Positions 1-9,298 of a DNA stretch of 64,000 bases are shown here, in pieces. The notes under the pieces are model-generated. The model saw only the letters and a list, made by a program, of their open reading frames with translations. It was not told the origin of the DNA and made no database searches. Made by a program: the position numbers and the translations under genes. Where the stretch lies: the NCBI RefSeq assembly GCF_014490665.1, contig NZ_CP061038.1:1550001-1614000 (forward strand), given 5' to 3'. Numbering within the stretch: the stretch's first letter is position 1; each line of letters begins with the position of its first letter. This DNA is from Sphingomonas alpina (GTDB lineage: Bacteria; Pseudomonadota; Alphaproteobacteria; Sphingomonadales; Sphingomonadaceae).

Positions 1-293
1 TCTTCGCTCACGGCCAGCCCGGTGCCGGCCAGAAGCCGCTGCAGCGCAGCGGCCACCGTCATCGTGCCGCGGACCGCGTTGGTGCGCTTGTCACGGACAC
101 TGTTGCCGTCGGCGACGATCTCGATTCCCGCCTGTTTGGCGAAAGCGGGAAGGCCGGTGGCGGCAGGCTGCGCGGGCAGGTCGAAGCTGCGCGTCTGCGC
201 ATGAGCCGGTGTGGCCACCGTTATCGCAGCGATCGCTGCGACGCTCGCCATGGCGCCGGCACGGAATCCCGGAACAGCAAATCCCCGCATCAT
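1..293 (-). CDS. TonB-dependent receptor, FecA-like, N-terminal part (runs off the window)
   Basis: The first ~97 codons of an outer-membrane TonB-dependent receptor are visible. A signal peptide of about 32 residues ends in THPAHA-like sequence (TPAHAQ). It is followed by a secretin/TonB short N-terminal (STN) region with the typical pattern of aromatic-plus-LPAQPAATGL, FAKQAG and LQRLLAGTGL. STN domains in FecA-type receptors pass the ligand-bound signal to a FecR anti-sigma factor, and a FecR/ECF sigma pair lies immediately upstream in the same direction. The plug and barrel lie beyond position 1. The start is ATG at 293, with a second in-frame ATG at 290. The substrate cannot be told from this part. 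Confidence 0.85.
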   Translation of the reverse strand, partial: MMRGFAVPGFRAGAMASVAAIAAITVATPAHAQTRSFDLPAQPAATGLPAFAKQAGIEIVADGNSVRDKRTNAVRGTMTVAAALQRLLAGTGLAVSE

Positions 294-384
294 AGTCCCC
301 TCCTGATCGTGAAGACGCTTGTGCGCCTTCGTTATTGATCAGGATGTCCGGGCCATGCGTTTCCGATGCCCGGCGTGAAAAAAA

Positions 385-1350
385 TCAGCTGCCTTTCGGC
401 GCAATATGGATATCGCCGCCCGATGTCGTGATCCGCGCGTCGAGCAGTACCGCCACCGATCGCATGAACTTGTCGGGGTCATCGACCTTGAAATAGCCGA
501 CGATCGGCGTGCGACCCAGCACCGGATCGTCAACGATCAGCTTGCGGCGATTATAGCGATTCAGCTCCGTCACAGCATAATCCAGCGGCTCGCCGTTCAG
601 CGCCAGGTCGCCGCTGCGCCAGGACAGCGCGCGCTCGATTTCCGCGCCCGCCGGAACCGCGACGATCCGCGTGGTCGCATCGGCAACGAACGCACGTTCG
701 CCGCCGCTCAACCGGGTCGGCGCGGTGCTGCGGTCCCCGGTCCAGGTTTCGACCACACCTTCGGTGACCAAAATATCGACACCGTCGGTGTGACGGCGCA
801 CGGAAAAGGCGGTCCCCACAGCGCGGACGTGCACATCGCCCGCCGACACCAGGAACGGCCGTGCCTTGTCGTGTGCGACTTCGAACCAGGCTTCGCCATC
901 GTCGAGCGTGATCCGCCGCGCCGTCTTCGCCATCGTCACGGTTAGCCGGCTGGCGGTGTTGATCGTGGCAACGGATCCGTCGGTGAGGGACAGGCGCCGG
1001 ACTTCGCCGATCGTGGTCGTGAAGCTTTCACCGGCCGGCCAGAGCAGCCCCCCGCCGATCCCGGCAATGGCAGCGGCGATCAGCGCGCCGCCGCCGACCA
1101 GCTTGCGCCGGCTGAGCATGGCGGGGGGGAACGGCTCGTCGCGTGCGACCTCTTCCGGATCGAGCGGCTGGCCCGCCAGCGCGCGCCCGCGATCGAGATA
1201 GACCAACGCCGCCTCGGCACGTAGCAGGGCGCCTTCGTGGCGCTCGTCAGCGGCAAGCCACAGGTCGAGTTCGGCCTGGTCGTTGGCGGTAAGCGGGCCG
1301 GCATCACGACGGATGGCCCAGCGCGCCGCGCCGTCCTCATCCATTGCCAT
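385..1350 (-). CDS. FecR-family anti-sigma factor
   Basis: This is an inner-membrane anti-sigma regulator of about 321 residues. The N-terminal cytoplasmic part (DUF4880-like, DLWLAADERHEGALLRAE) should bind the ECF sigma factor. A single membrane segment follows at roughly residues 88-108 (GGALIAAAIAGIGGGLLW). Then comes the periplasmic FecR domain (GEVRRLSLTDGSVATINTAS, DDGEAWFEVAHD, VRAVGTAFSV) and a C-terminal STN-contacting region. I chose ATG 1350 because GGAGGG lies five bases upstream; a longer reading from 1371 has no better site. The gene overlaps the end of the sigma gene by 14 bases, so the two are translationally coupled. With the receptor downstream it forms a cell-surface signalling set. 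Confidence 0.92.
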   Translation of the reverse strand: MAMDEDGAARWAIRRDAGPLTANDQAELDLWLAADERHEGALLRAEAALVYLDRGRALAGQPLDPEEVARDEPFPPAMLSRRKLVGGGALIAAAIAGIGGGLLWPAGESFTTTIGEVRRLSLTDGSVATINTASRLTVTMAKTARRITLDDGEAWFEVAHDKARPFLVSAGDVHVRAVGTAFSVRRHTDGVDILVTEGVVETWTGDRSTAPTRLSGGERAFVADATTRIVAVPAGAEIERALSWRSGDLALNGEPLDYAVTELNRYNRRKLIVDDPVLGRTPIVGYFKVDDPDKFMRSVAVLLDARITTSGGDIHIAPKGS

Positions 1351-1921
1351 GATTGCCCTCCGTTTTTTCATCCCGCGTCCCCGAATGCGGCGTTTCGGTG
1401 CCGCCGTCCGCGGCCAGTGCCTTCAGGATCAGCTTCAATCCGCGCGTCGCCTGTTGTTCGACGCTATGTTCGGCAATTCCCAGCCGGGCTGCGATCTCGC
1501 GCTGCGGCACGCCCTCGATCCGCCGCAGCTCGAAGATTTCGCGGCAGCGCGCGGGCAGGGCATCGATCAACTGCCGGATTCGTTCCAGTTCGCGCCGCGC
1601 GCCCGCGCGCCGTTCCGGGCCGGGATCCTCGTCTTCGAGCGCCATTGCCTGCATCTCGGTCAAGCTGTCGATGCGCACGATCCGGTCGCGCCGGATCCGC
1701 TGGAGCATCGCCATCCGGGCGGTGGTGAACAGATACGCCCGTCCGTCGCGAATATGCGCGACGCTCTTCAGCCGCGCGATGTTGAGATAGGCATCCTGCA
1801 CGATATCGTCGATCTCCCAGGACGTCGCCGCCATGCGCCGCAGGCGCGCGCGCAGAGCTCCCTCGTGCGGGATGATATTGCCCGCCACCCATGCCACGAT
1901 TTCCGCCCGACTCTGCATCAA
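1337..1921 (-). CDS. ECF-family RNA polymerase sigma factor (FecI-like)
   Basis: The product is 194 residues with the two sigma regions of extracytoplasmic-function factors. Region 2 lies around residues 20-85 (DDIVQDAYLNIARLK, YLFTTARMAMLQRIRRD). Region 4 lies around residues 112-165 (IDALPARCREIFELRRIEG, PQREIAARLGIAEHSVEQ). It is first in an apparent sigma-FecR-receptor operon, so it probably drives the TonB receptor gene when the receptor signals. Another ATG follows directly (Met-Met), so the start is uncertain by one codon. The gene is preceded on the same strand by a repeat element and small ORF at 2032-2213. Confidence 0.93.
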   Translation of the reverse strand: MMQSRAEIVAWVAGNIIPHEGALRARLRRMAATSWEIDDIVQDAYLNIARLKSVAHIRDGRAYLFTTARMAMLQRIRRDRIVRIDSLTEMQAMALEDEDPGPERRAGARRELERIRQLIDALPARCREIFELRRIEGVPQREIAARLGIAEHSVEQQATRGLKLILKALAADGGTETPHSGTRDEKTEGNHGNG

Positions 1922-2031
1922 AGCCGATCAGCCTTCCTCAACCTCACTTGCTCTCCACAAGGATGCACGACGATGGAATTTCCGACGTTGTGCGGATCGC
2001 GTTGTCGCACATAATAAAATGGCAGGCACTC

Positions 2032-2151
2032 TCAGACGATGGCCGATGCTCCGACGATGGCATGCCCGATCCCGCGTCTTGGCTGAATCGCCGCCGGTGA
2101 CGGGGCTGTGGGGAAGGCGGCGGGAGATATGGGACACCCGTCGTGTCCCAT
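2032..2151 (-). CDS. Candidate small protein (39 aa) inside repeat copy 1
   Basis: The ORF starts at an ATG lying inside the first arm of the hairpin and reads MGHDGCPISPAAFPTAP followed by SPAAIQP and IGHAI, ending at TGA 2032-2034. A matching ORF at 20051-20161 keeps M-x-H, C-x-ISPA, SPAxIQP and IGHxI. Several shared residues use different synonymous codons (His, Pro, Ala, Gln), which hints at selection on the peptide. Against this, GGAG/GAG is only two bases from the ATG and would be buried in the hairpin. I do not recognise the peptide; it has no membrane segment. Treat it as a hypothesis. Confidence 0.35.
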   Translation of the reverse strand: MGHDGCPISPAAFPTAPSPAAIQPRRGIGHAIVGASAIV

Positions 2152-2213
2152 ATCTCTTCATCGCTGTCAGGGTGGATTCTAGTATAATTCGTTGTATATC
2201 ATATACTTAACTG
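2055..2213 (-). repeat. 159-nt repeat element, copy 1 (AT-rich box + hairpin + coding-like tail)
   Basis: Read on the minus strand this segment aligns without gaps to 19989-20147 over 159 bases, about 70 % identical by hand count. In order it has an AT-rich box (CAGTTAAGTATATGA then AACGAATTATA), a variable 20-base spacer, GATGA, and a perfect 14-bp hairpin (arms 2124-2137 and 2143-2156, 5-nt loop). A conserved tail follows, ending in GGATCGGGCATG. The hairpin differs from copy 2 at two central positions in both arms (GG/CC here, TT/AA there), so pairing is kept. Its identity is unknown. It could be a mobile palindromic element, a small RNA, or a leader with a small ORF. Confidence 0.75.
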
Positions 2214-2388
2214 GAGCGGCCGGCCTGGGCGCCGCCGGAGGCCGGACCTGCAGAGATTTCCGCGATCGCGAGCGTTGCCGGTCACCGATTGGCCGTCGAC
2301 ATTAGGATTGTCGCAAAAGGTTCACACTTGTGCCGTGTGACTGTAACACTGGCCGCCTAGCACCTGCGCGACCCGGGGGATTCTCTCA

Positions 2389-3234
2389 ATGCGCCTCGCA
2401 CTCGACGCCCGCGCGCGCCGTATCCTTCGGCGGCTACCGCGCACCACTGTCTATTCGGCGCTCGAGCTTCTGCTGCTCGCGGTGCTGGCGGTGCAGTGCG
2501 CGCGGCTCTTGTGGGTGATCGTCACGCCGGTCGGTCCGCTCGGGAACTGGAAGCCGGCCGAACCCGGTACGATCGGCTCACCCGCGGCGATCCTACGCGG
2601 GTTCGATCCCTTTTTCCGGCTGAGTGCGGGCGGCGACGGCAAGCCGGCGGTGGTCACCTCGTTGCAGATCACGCTGTTCGGCACGCGGATCGACGAAGCG
2701 GTCGGCGGCGGCTCGGCGATCGTCGCCGGCCCCGACGGCGTGCAGCAAAGCGTGGCTGTCGGTGGCGAGATCATGCCCGGCGTGAAATTGAAAGCGGTCG
2801 CGTTCGATCATATCACGATCGACCGTGGCGGCGCCGAGGAGGACCTGTTTCTCGATCAATCCGGCGCGGTCGAAACCGTAGCACCGACCGCCTCTGCGGC
2901 TGGCAGCGGCCCGAACCCGGCTGCAGCCCCTGGCGGGATCGGGTCTCGCGTCACGACTTTTGCCCAGGTCCAGTCGGATATCGGCTTTATCCCGCGTGTC
3001 GATGGTGGTCGCGTGACCGGCCTCGTCGTGCGCTCGCAGGGGTCTGGCGCCGCGTTTCGTGCCGCCAATCTGCGCGATGGTGATATCGTCACCGCGATTG
3101 GCGGTCGCGCGGTCACCGGTCAGGGCGACATCGAACGCATTGCCGGGCAGTTCGCAGGTGGGGGCAATCTGCCGCTGACCGTCGAGCGGGGCAACACCAC
3201 CATTCCTCTTGTCATCTCGATAGCGAGCCAATGA
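2389..3234 (+). CDS. gspC: Type II secretion system protein GspC
   Basis: This 281-residue inner-membrane component links the outer-membrane secretin to the inner-membrane platform. There is a membrane anchor at about residues 20-45 (ELLLLAVLAVQCARLLWVI). The homology region that contacts GspD follows at about residues 60-165, then a Pro/Ala-rich linker. A PDZ domain occupies about residues 195-280 (SGAAFRAANLRDGDIVTAIGG). It is first in the gsp operon, and its stop overlaps the start of gspD by four bases. Length and domain order are normal for the family. Confidence 0.9.
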   Translation: MRLALDARARRILRRLPRTTVYSALELLLLAVLAVQCARLLWVIVTPVGPLGNWKPAEPGTIGSPAAILRGFDPFFRLSAGGDGKPAVVTSLQITLFGTRIDEAVGGGSAIVAGPDGVQQSVAVGGEIMPGVKLKAVAFDHITIDRGGAEEDLFLDQSGAVETVAPTASAAGSGPNPAAAPGGIGSRVTTFAQVQSDIGFIPRVDGGRVTGLVVRSQGSGAAFRAANLRDGDIVTAIGGRAVTGQGDIERIAGQFAGGGNLPLTVERGNTTIPLVISIASQ

Positions 3235-5441
3235 AAAAACTGATCCTCGCACCTGTTCTTGCGTGCCTGCTCGCCGGGCCGATTCTCGCGCAAACCACAT
3301 TGAACGTGCGCGATGCGGATATCCGCGCGTTCATCGCCGATGCCGCCAAGGTGACGGGGCGGACCTTCATTATCGATAGCCGGGTGCAGGGCAAGGTGAC
3401 GGTAGTGACCGACCGCCCCCTGAGCCGGTCCGAATATTTCGAGGTCTTCCTGTCGACCCTGCGTGCCAACGGGCTGGTCGCGGTGCCGACATCCAACGGC
3501 GCGCTCCGCGTGCAGCCGATCGACAACGCCGCATCGCAGCCGAGCCGGGTGGGATCGCGCGGTGCATCACGCAACAGCTTCGTGACCGAGGTGATCCGTT
3601 TGCGCTCGATCGATTCCGCCTCCGCTGTGGAAACGGTGCGCGCGCTGGTCAGCCCGCAAGGCTCGGTCACTGCCAATCGCGGTGGCAATTCGATCGTCGT
3701 GGTCGATTTCGCCGACAATGTCCGCCGGGTGCGCGAAGTGCTGCGCCAGATCGATACCGACAATGCCTCGACCCGGGTCGTCGCGCTGAAGAATGCCGGC
3801 GCGCGCGAAATCGCCAGCGCATTGCAGGCGCTGATCGGTACGGGCGGGCAGGGTGGCCAGGGAGCCGCGACCGGGCCCAGCGCGACGGTGGTCGCCATTA
3901 CCAGTTCCAACTCAATCGCGCTGCGCGGCGACGGCGCCACGGTTGCGCGGCTCGCCGCCGTGGCGGAGGATCTCGACAAGCGGGCGAAGAACGGCACCGA
4001 AATTCGCGTCATTTTCCTCGAAAATGCCGATGCCGAACAATTGCTGCCAGTGCTGCAACAGCTTGTCGGCCAGACGCCGACTCAGCCGACGTCGAACAAT
4101 ACCAATACTCTATCCCGCTCGAATTTCGGCGGAACCGCGGCGAACGGGCAGAACAACAGCAACAATGCCGAGCCACCCCGGCAGCAACAATCAGCTCCGG
4201 CCGCGGGCGGGGGACCGGCGAGGCCGCGATCGTTGCCGAGGGGGGCCGCACTGCATCGGTCATCACTCGCTTCGCTGGAGCCAATGCGATCGTCATCGCC
4301 GCGCCGGCGGAGGTGCAGCGCCAGTTGAATGAGGTGGTGCGGCAGCTCGATACGCGGCGCGAGCAGGTGCTGGTCGAAGCGATCGTCGCTGAAGTGTCGG
4401 ATGCGACCGCCAACAAGCTCGGCGTGCAATTCCTGCTCGCCGGATTGCCCGGCAGCGGCGTGCCTACCTTCGCTACCAGCTTCAGCAATTCGGCCCCCAA
4501 TCTGTTGACCATCGCCGGCGCGATCGGCGCGCGGCAGCTGAACACCACGACCACCACGGTCAACGGCACGACCGTCACAACGTCGACCAACAGCGCGGTC
4601 AGCGATTCTGCTTGCCCAGTCGGCGATCAATTCGATCCTCGGCGCGAGTGGCGGTTTTGGCGGCGGCGCGTTCAATATCGGCAAGAATGCGATTTTCGGA
4701 TCGATCATCAATGCGGTGAAATCCGACACCACCTCGAACCTGCTTCAGGCGCCGTCGCTGACTACGCTCGACAATCAGCCGGCGCGGATCCTGGTCGGTC
4801 AGGAAATTCCGATCACTACTGGTCAGCAGCTGTCGACCAATTTCGACAATGCCTTCCGCACGGTGCAGCGTGAAAATGTCGGCATTCAGCTTGAAGTGCG
4901 GCCGCAGGTGAATTCGAGCGGCACGATCAAGCTGTTTCTGCACCAGCAGGTCAGTTCGATCGCCGGGCCGGTGTCGAGCGACAATAGCGACCTGATCCTC
5001 AACAAGCGCGAAGTGGAAACGACGCTGACGGTCGATGACGGCCAGATCGCGATCATTGGCGGGCTGCTCAGCGACGATGAGCGCCGCACGATCGAGAAGA
5101 TCCCGCTGCTGGGCGACTTGCCGGGGATCGGCGCCCTGTTCCGCTCCAAGGCCAAGCAGCGCACCAAGACCAATTTGATGATCTTCATCCGCCCGACCGT
5201 CCTGCGCACGCCCGAGGACACGCGGCGCGTCACCGAGCAGCGCTATGGCTATCTGCGCCTGCAACAGGCGGGCCAGGCACCCAATCAGGAGCCGAGCATC
5301 GATGAGCTGGTGCGCGACTATATGGGCGCCGCGCCGCCGATCCCCTCGGCGCCGACGCCAGGCAATATCGAGGATCCACGCATCACCGTGCCGATCATGC
5401 GCAACTCGACCAAACCCTTGAAGCCGCAGGGAGAACGATGA
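3231..5441 (+). CDS. gspD: Type II secretion secretin GspD, with two apparent frameshifts
   Basis: This is the outer-membrane channel of the type II system. A signal peptide (ends ILAQT) is followed by the N0 and N1-N3 domains and the secretin domain (EIPITTG, VGIQLEVRPQV, TTLTVDDGQIAIIGGLL, PLLGDLPGIGALFR, NLMIFIRPTVLR). The reading frame breaks twice. In the G run 4209-4213 one G seems missing (five seen, six expected), and at about 4607 one T seems extra. The middle part (about 4214-4607) is coded in the -1 frame and the end returns to the first frame. Joined, the protein is about 735 residues and complete. The stop overlaps the gspE start (ATGA). Confidence 0.88.
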
Positions 5442-7033
5442 TGCACATCGCGCGCGGCGACGAGGTCGAGCCTGCAACCGATGCGCCGGTCGAACTGCCA
5501 GAAGCTTTCATACCACCATCGGCGATGGTCGCCATTCCCTATGGCTTTGCGCGGCGTTTCGGTGTGGTGCTCGAACCGGATGGCGGCGATCATCTGGCCA
5601 TCTCGATGCGTGAAGGCGCTGACCCGCGCGTCCTGCTCGAACTCAGGCGACATCTCGCGCGGCCCTTCGATGTCGGGTTCGTCAGCGCCGAGGAATTCGA
5701 TCGCAAACTGTCCGACGCCTATGCGATGGACGGACAGGCGGCGGCGGTCGCAGCAGGGACGCTGGGCCTTGGCGACGAGCTCGACATTCTGGCCGGCGAC
5801 ATGCCGACCGCCGACGATCTGCTCGATACCGCCGACGATGCCCCGGCGATCCGCCTGATCAACGGCATCATTGCCGATGCGGCGCGCAACGGCGTGTCGG
5901 ATATCCATATCGAGCCCTATGAAACCGGCCTCGTCGTGCGGATGCGCATCGATGGCGTGCTGCGCGAGACGCTGCGTATGCCACCGCATGTCGCACCGGT
6001 CATCGTCAGCCGCGTCAAGGTCATGGCGCGACTCGATATCGCCGAGCGCCGCGTGCCGCAGGACGGGCGCATCGGCCTGACGCTGGCCGGCAAGCTGCTC
6101 GACGTGCGCGTATCGACCCTGCCGAGCCGCGCGGGAGAGCGTGTCGTGCTGCGTATCCTGGACAAGGAAAATGCCGGGATCACGCTTGACGTGCTCGGCA
6201 TGACGCCGGCGATCAACACCATGCTGAAAGGCGCGGTTTCCGAGCCCAACGGCATCATCCTCGTCACCGGCCCGACCGGCTCGGGCAAGACCACCACGCT
6301 TTATGCCGCACTGCGCCTGCTCAACGACGGCAGTCGCAATATCCTGACGGTCGAGGACCCGGTCGAATATGCCATGGAAGGGATCGGCCAGACCCAGGTC
6401 AATCCCAAGGTCGGCCTGACCTTCGCCGCGGGGCTGCGCGCGATTCTGCGCCAGGATCCCGATGTGGTGATGGTCGGCGAAATTCGTGACAAGGAAACCG
6501 CCGAGATTGCGGTGCAGGCATCGCTCACCGGCCATCTCGTGCTCTCGACCGTCCATACCAATGATGCGGTCGGCGCAATCACGCGCATGCGCGACATGAA
6601 GATCGAGCCCTTCCTGCTCGCCTCGACTTTGCGCGCGGTGATCGCGCAGCGGCTGGTGCGGCGTTTGTGCCAGACCTGTCGCAGGCCGGTACAAGCACAA
6701 GGGTCGGTATCGGCGTTGCTCGGCTTCGACCCCGGTGCGATCGTCTATGAACCGGTCGGCTGCGAGGATTGCAACGGCACCGGGTTCAAGGGCCGGATCG
6801 GCGTGTTCGAGGCGATCCGCATCGACGAGACGATCCGCCGCCTGATCAACGATGGCGGCGATGAGGCGATCATTGCGCGTCATGCCTTCGTCAACGCGCC
6901 CAATCTCGGATCGGCTGCGCGACAGCTCGTCCGCGACGGACTGACGACGCCGGAGGAGGCGGTACGCGTTTCGCGCCGCGACATGGCCGATGTCGAAGCT
7001 CCTTTGGTGATCGACGCGAACGGCAATGCCTGA
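5438..7033 (+). CDS. gspE: Type II secretion ATPase GspE
   Basis: The cytoplasmic ATPase that powers pseudopilus assembly, 531 residues. The N-terminal domain contacts GspL. The ATPase core shows Walker A GPTGSGKTT, the Asp box (VEDPVEYAMEGIGQTQVN), Walker B (RQDPDVVMVGEIRDKETAE) and the His box (TGHLVLSTVHTNDA). A zinc-binding pair of CxxC motifs (CQTC and CEDC) lies about 30 residues apart near residues 410-445, as in most GspE proteins. All catalytic motifs are intact. It overlaps gspD upstream and gspF downstream. Confidence 0.96.
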   Translation: MMHIARGDEVEPATDAPVELPEAFIPPSAMVAIPYGFARRFGVVLEPDGGDHLAISMREGADPRVLLELRRHLARPFDVGFVSAEEFDRKLSDAYAMDGQAAAVAAGTLGLGDELDILAGDMPTADDLLDTADDAPAIRLINGIIADAARNGVSDIHIEPYETGLVVRMRIDGVLRETLRMPPHVAPVIVSRVKVMARLDIAERRVPQDGRIGLTLAGKLLDVRVSTLPSRAGERVVLRILDKENAGITLDVLGMTPAINTMLKGAVSEPNGIILVTGPTGSGKTTTLYAALRLLNDGSRNILTVEDPVEYAMEGIGQTQVNPKVGLTFAAGLRAILRQDPDVVMVGEIRDKETAEIAVQASLTGHLVLSTVHTNDAVGAITRMRDMKIEPFLLASTLRAVIAQRLVRRLCQTCRRPVQAQGSVSALLGFDPGAIVYEPVGCEDCNGTGFKGRIGVFEAIRIDETIRRLINDGGDEAIIARHAFVNAPNLGSAARQLVRDGLTTPEEAVRVSRRDMADVEAPLVIDANGNA

Positions 7034-8253
7034 TTTCGACTATCTGGTGATCGATACGGCCGGCCGCGAGGTCCGTGGACATATTGCCGCCGATACGATC
7101 GATGATGCACGTGACCGGCTCGACCGCAAGCGCTTCCATGTCGTGAAGATCGAGGCGGGCACTGGCGGCCCCGCACGCGGCAAGCCATTGCTTTCCGACT
7201 TTCGCCTCGGGCGTCGCAAGATGAGCGTGAAGCAGCTTACGCTCTTCACGCGTCAGCTGGCGACGCTCAATCAGGTATCGCCGCTGGAGGAATCGCTCCG
7301 CACCATCACCCGCCAGACCGAGCAGGAATCGGTCCGCACGATCGTCGCCAGCGTCCATGCCGGCGTCATGGAGGGGCGGCGGCTCGCCGAAGCCATGGGG
7401 CGAGAGCCGAAAAGCTTCCCGCCGCTCTACCGCGCGATGGTCGCAGCCGGTGAGCGATCGGGCTCGTTGCCGACCATTCTCGACCGTCTGTCGATCCTGC
7501 TCGAGCGCCAGGCCGAGATCAGCGGCAAGATCGTCACCACTCTGGCCTATCCTACCGTGCTGGCAGTGGTGGCCATGGGTGTGGTGACCGCCTTGATGGC
7601 CTTTGTCGTGCCGCAGGTAGTCGAACAGTTCGACAATGTCGGGCAGCAACTCCCGTTGCTCACGCGCCTCGTCATTGGTCTGTCGGATTTGCTCGTTGGC
7701 TATTGGTGGGCCATGCTGCTCGCCGTCGCGCTGATAAGCCTGATCTGCTGGCAGGCGCTCAAGCAGCCGTCGATCCGGCTCGCGTTCGACGGTTGGCTGC
7801 TGCGCATTCCACTGCTCGGCAGATTGCTGCGTGATCTCCACGCGGCGCGCATGGCGCGTACGCTGGCCACCATGGTCGCGAGCCGCCTGCCCTTGCTGGA
7901 AGGGCTCACTTTGACCGCCGGCACGATCCACAATCGCCGCTTGCGCGCCGCATCGGACGAGATCGTCGAGATCGATCCGCGGCGGCGGCAGTCTGTCCGC
8001 GGCAATGCGCCGCGCCGGCGTCTTTCCGCCGCTGCTGACCTATCTTGCCGCATCGGGCGAATCGGCGGGCAAGCTCGACGAGATGCTCGAACGCGCTGCC
8101 GACTATCTCGAACGCGAGTTCGACCGCTTCACCGCGACCGCTTTGTCGCTGCTCGAGCCCGCGATCATCGTCGTCATGGGCGGTATCGTTGCGACGATCG
8201 TGCTATCCATTCTGCTGCCGATCCTGCAGCTCAACACCCTGGCTGGACAATGA
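7026..8253 (+). CDS. gspF: Type II secretion platform protein GspF, with one apparent frameshift
   Basis: This polytopic inner-membrane protein couples GspE to the pseudopilus. Two repeated T2SSF domains are visible, with membrane segments at about residues 171-196 and 221-240 and near the C-terminus (IIVVMGGIVATIVLSILLP). The frame changes near 7971: the first frame runs on as nonsense to 8267, while the true C-terminal half (MRRAGVFPPLLTYLAASGES onward) is in the +1 frame and ends at TGA 8251-8253. One extra base at about 7971 explains it. Joined, the length is about 408 residues, normal for GspF. Confidence 0.88.
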
Positions 8254-8335
8254 GGGCCGGACAATGAGGAAGATCATGACTACCGACCCGCAAACCGCCG
8301 CCCGCAAACGCCGCCATCGGGAAGGATGTGCGCCG

Positions 8336-8794
8336 GTGAAGCGTTCCGCCGAACACGGCTTCACCCCCGTGAGGCGTTCCGCCGAACACGGCTTCACATT
8401 GGTTGAGCTGATGGTGGTGATCGTCATTCTCGGCCTGCTCGCGACGATCGTCGCGCTTAATGTGATCCCGCAGGGCGAGCGCGCCAAGTCGGAAAAAGCC
8501 AAGGCCGATATCGCGACGATCGAGAATGGCCTGGAACTCTACAAGCTCAACCTGTCGAACTACCCGACCACGTCGCAGGGGCTGGCGGCGCTGCTCAATG
8601 CACCGGCCGATCTTGGCGACCCGTCGCGCTACCAGAAGGGCGGCTATATCAAGAAGCTGCCCGACGACCCCTGGGGACGTCCTTACCTCTATGCCTCGCC
8701 GGGCACGCATGGCGACACCGATATCTGGACTTTTGGTGCGGACGGGAAAGAAGGCGGCGAGGGAGCCGATGCCGATATCGGCAGCTGGCAGTGA
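8336..8794 (+). CDS. gspG: Major pseudopilin GspG with a tandemly duplicated leader
   Basis: This is the main subunit of the type II pseudopilus. The mature part starts at Phe of G^FTLVELMVVIVILG and has the GspG C-terminal pattern (DDPWGRPYLYASPG, FGADGKEGG). The leader is duplicated: 11 codons (8336-8368 and 8369-8401, VKRSAEHGFTP then VRRSAEHGFTL), so a second G-F-T lies upstream of the real cleavage site. I chose GTG 8336 because GAAGGA lies nine bases upstream and it gives the same architecture as gspH and gspJ. ATG 8264 is an in-frame alternative, and GTG 8369 would give an ordinary short leader. From 8336 the product is 152 residues. Confidence 0.9.
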   Translation: MKRSAEHGFTPVRRSAEHGFTLVELMVVIVILGLLATIVALNVIPQGERAKSEKAKADIATIENGLELYKLNLSNYPTTSQGLAALLNAPADLGDPSRYQKGGYIKKLPDDPWGRPYLYASPGTHGDTDIWTFGADGKEGGEGADADIGSWQ

Positions 8795-8818
8795 CTTGGT
8801 CTTAAGAGGAGCTTTCTC

Positions 8819-9298
8819 TTGAGACGTTTCGCCGAACACGGCTTCACACCCGTGAGGCGTTTCGCCGAACACGGCTTCACACTGGTCGAGCTGATGATCG
8901 TCATCACGATCATCGGGCTGGCATCGGCTGTCGTCGTGCTGGCGATCCCCGATCCGCGCGGCCGGCTGATCGACGACGCGACGCGCTTCGCGGCGCGCGC
9001 GCGCGCCGCGCATGATTCGGCGATCGTCGAGGCGCGGCCGGTGAGTATCTGGATTTCCGGTGGCGGTTATGGTTTCGACACGCGGAGCCGCGGTACCTGG
9101 CAGCCGATCAGCGAAAAGCCGTTCAAGGTGGCGCGCTGGGCCGACGGCGTCACGCCGGTACTGAGCGGCGACCGCGATCGGGTCGTGTTCGATTCGACTG
9201 GCCTTGCGGATCGTTCGTTCGATGTCCGCCTGACCCGCGATGGCGAGAGCACGATCGTGCGGATCGGCGCTGATGGTTCGGTCAAAGTCGATGGCTGA
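8819..9298 (+). CDS. gspH: Pseudopilin GspH with a duplicated leader, TTG start
   Basis: A minor pseudopilin of 159 residues. The start is TTG 8819, supported by AGGAG about seven bases upstream. The leader consists of two 11-residue copies (RRFAEHGFTP, RRFAEHGFTL) before the cleavage site and hydrophobic N-terminus (TLVELMIVITIIGLASAVVV). The two copies share a Phe codon (TTC) where gspG and gspJ have Ser (TCC), so they match each other better than they match the sister genes. That is a sign of local duplication or conversion. The C-terminal globular part has the GspH pattern (GEPVSIW-like ARPVSIWISGGGYGF). The stop overlaps the gspI start region. Confidence 0.9.
   Translation: MRRFAEHGFTPVRRFAEHGFTLVELMIVITIIGLASAVVVLAIPDPRGRLIDDATRFAARARAAHDSAIVEARPVSIWISGGGYGFDTRSRGTWQPISEKPFKVARWADGVTPVLSGDRDRVVFDSTGLADRSFDVRLTRDGESTIVRIGADGSVKVDG

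Larger units (their letters stand above)
1922..2388. other. Divergent intergenic region between the sigma gene and gspC
   Basis: This 467-base gap separates the minus-strand sigma operon from the plus-strand type II secretion operon, so it must hold promoters for both. It contains the 159-nt repeat element and small ORF described separately (2032-2213). A short inverted repeat, TCACAC (2322-2327) and GTGTGA (2335-2340), sits about 50 bases before gspC and could be an operator. Nothing else convincing is seen. Confidence 0.7.

Noticed and set aside
4200..4620. Programmed frameshifting in gspD
   Set aside because: There is no slippery heptamer with a following stem at either break, and two opposite shifts would be needed; a consensus error is simpler.
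5318..6883. A 521-codon minus frame opposite gspE
   Set aside because: Shadow of gspE; no recognisable motif.
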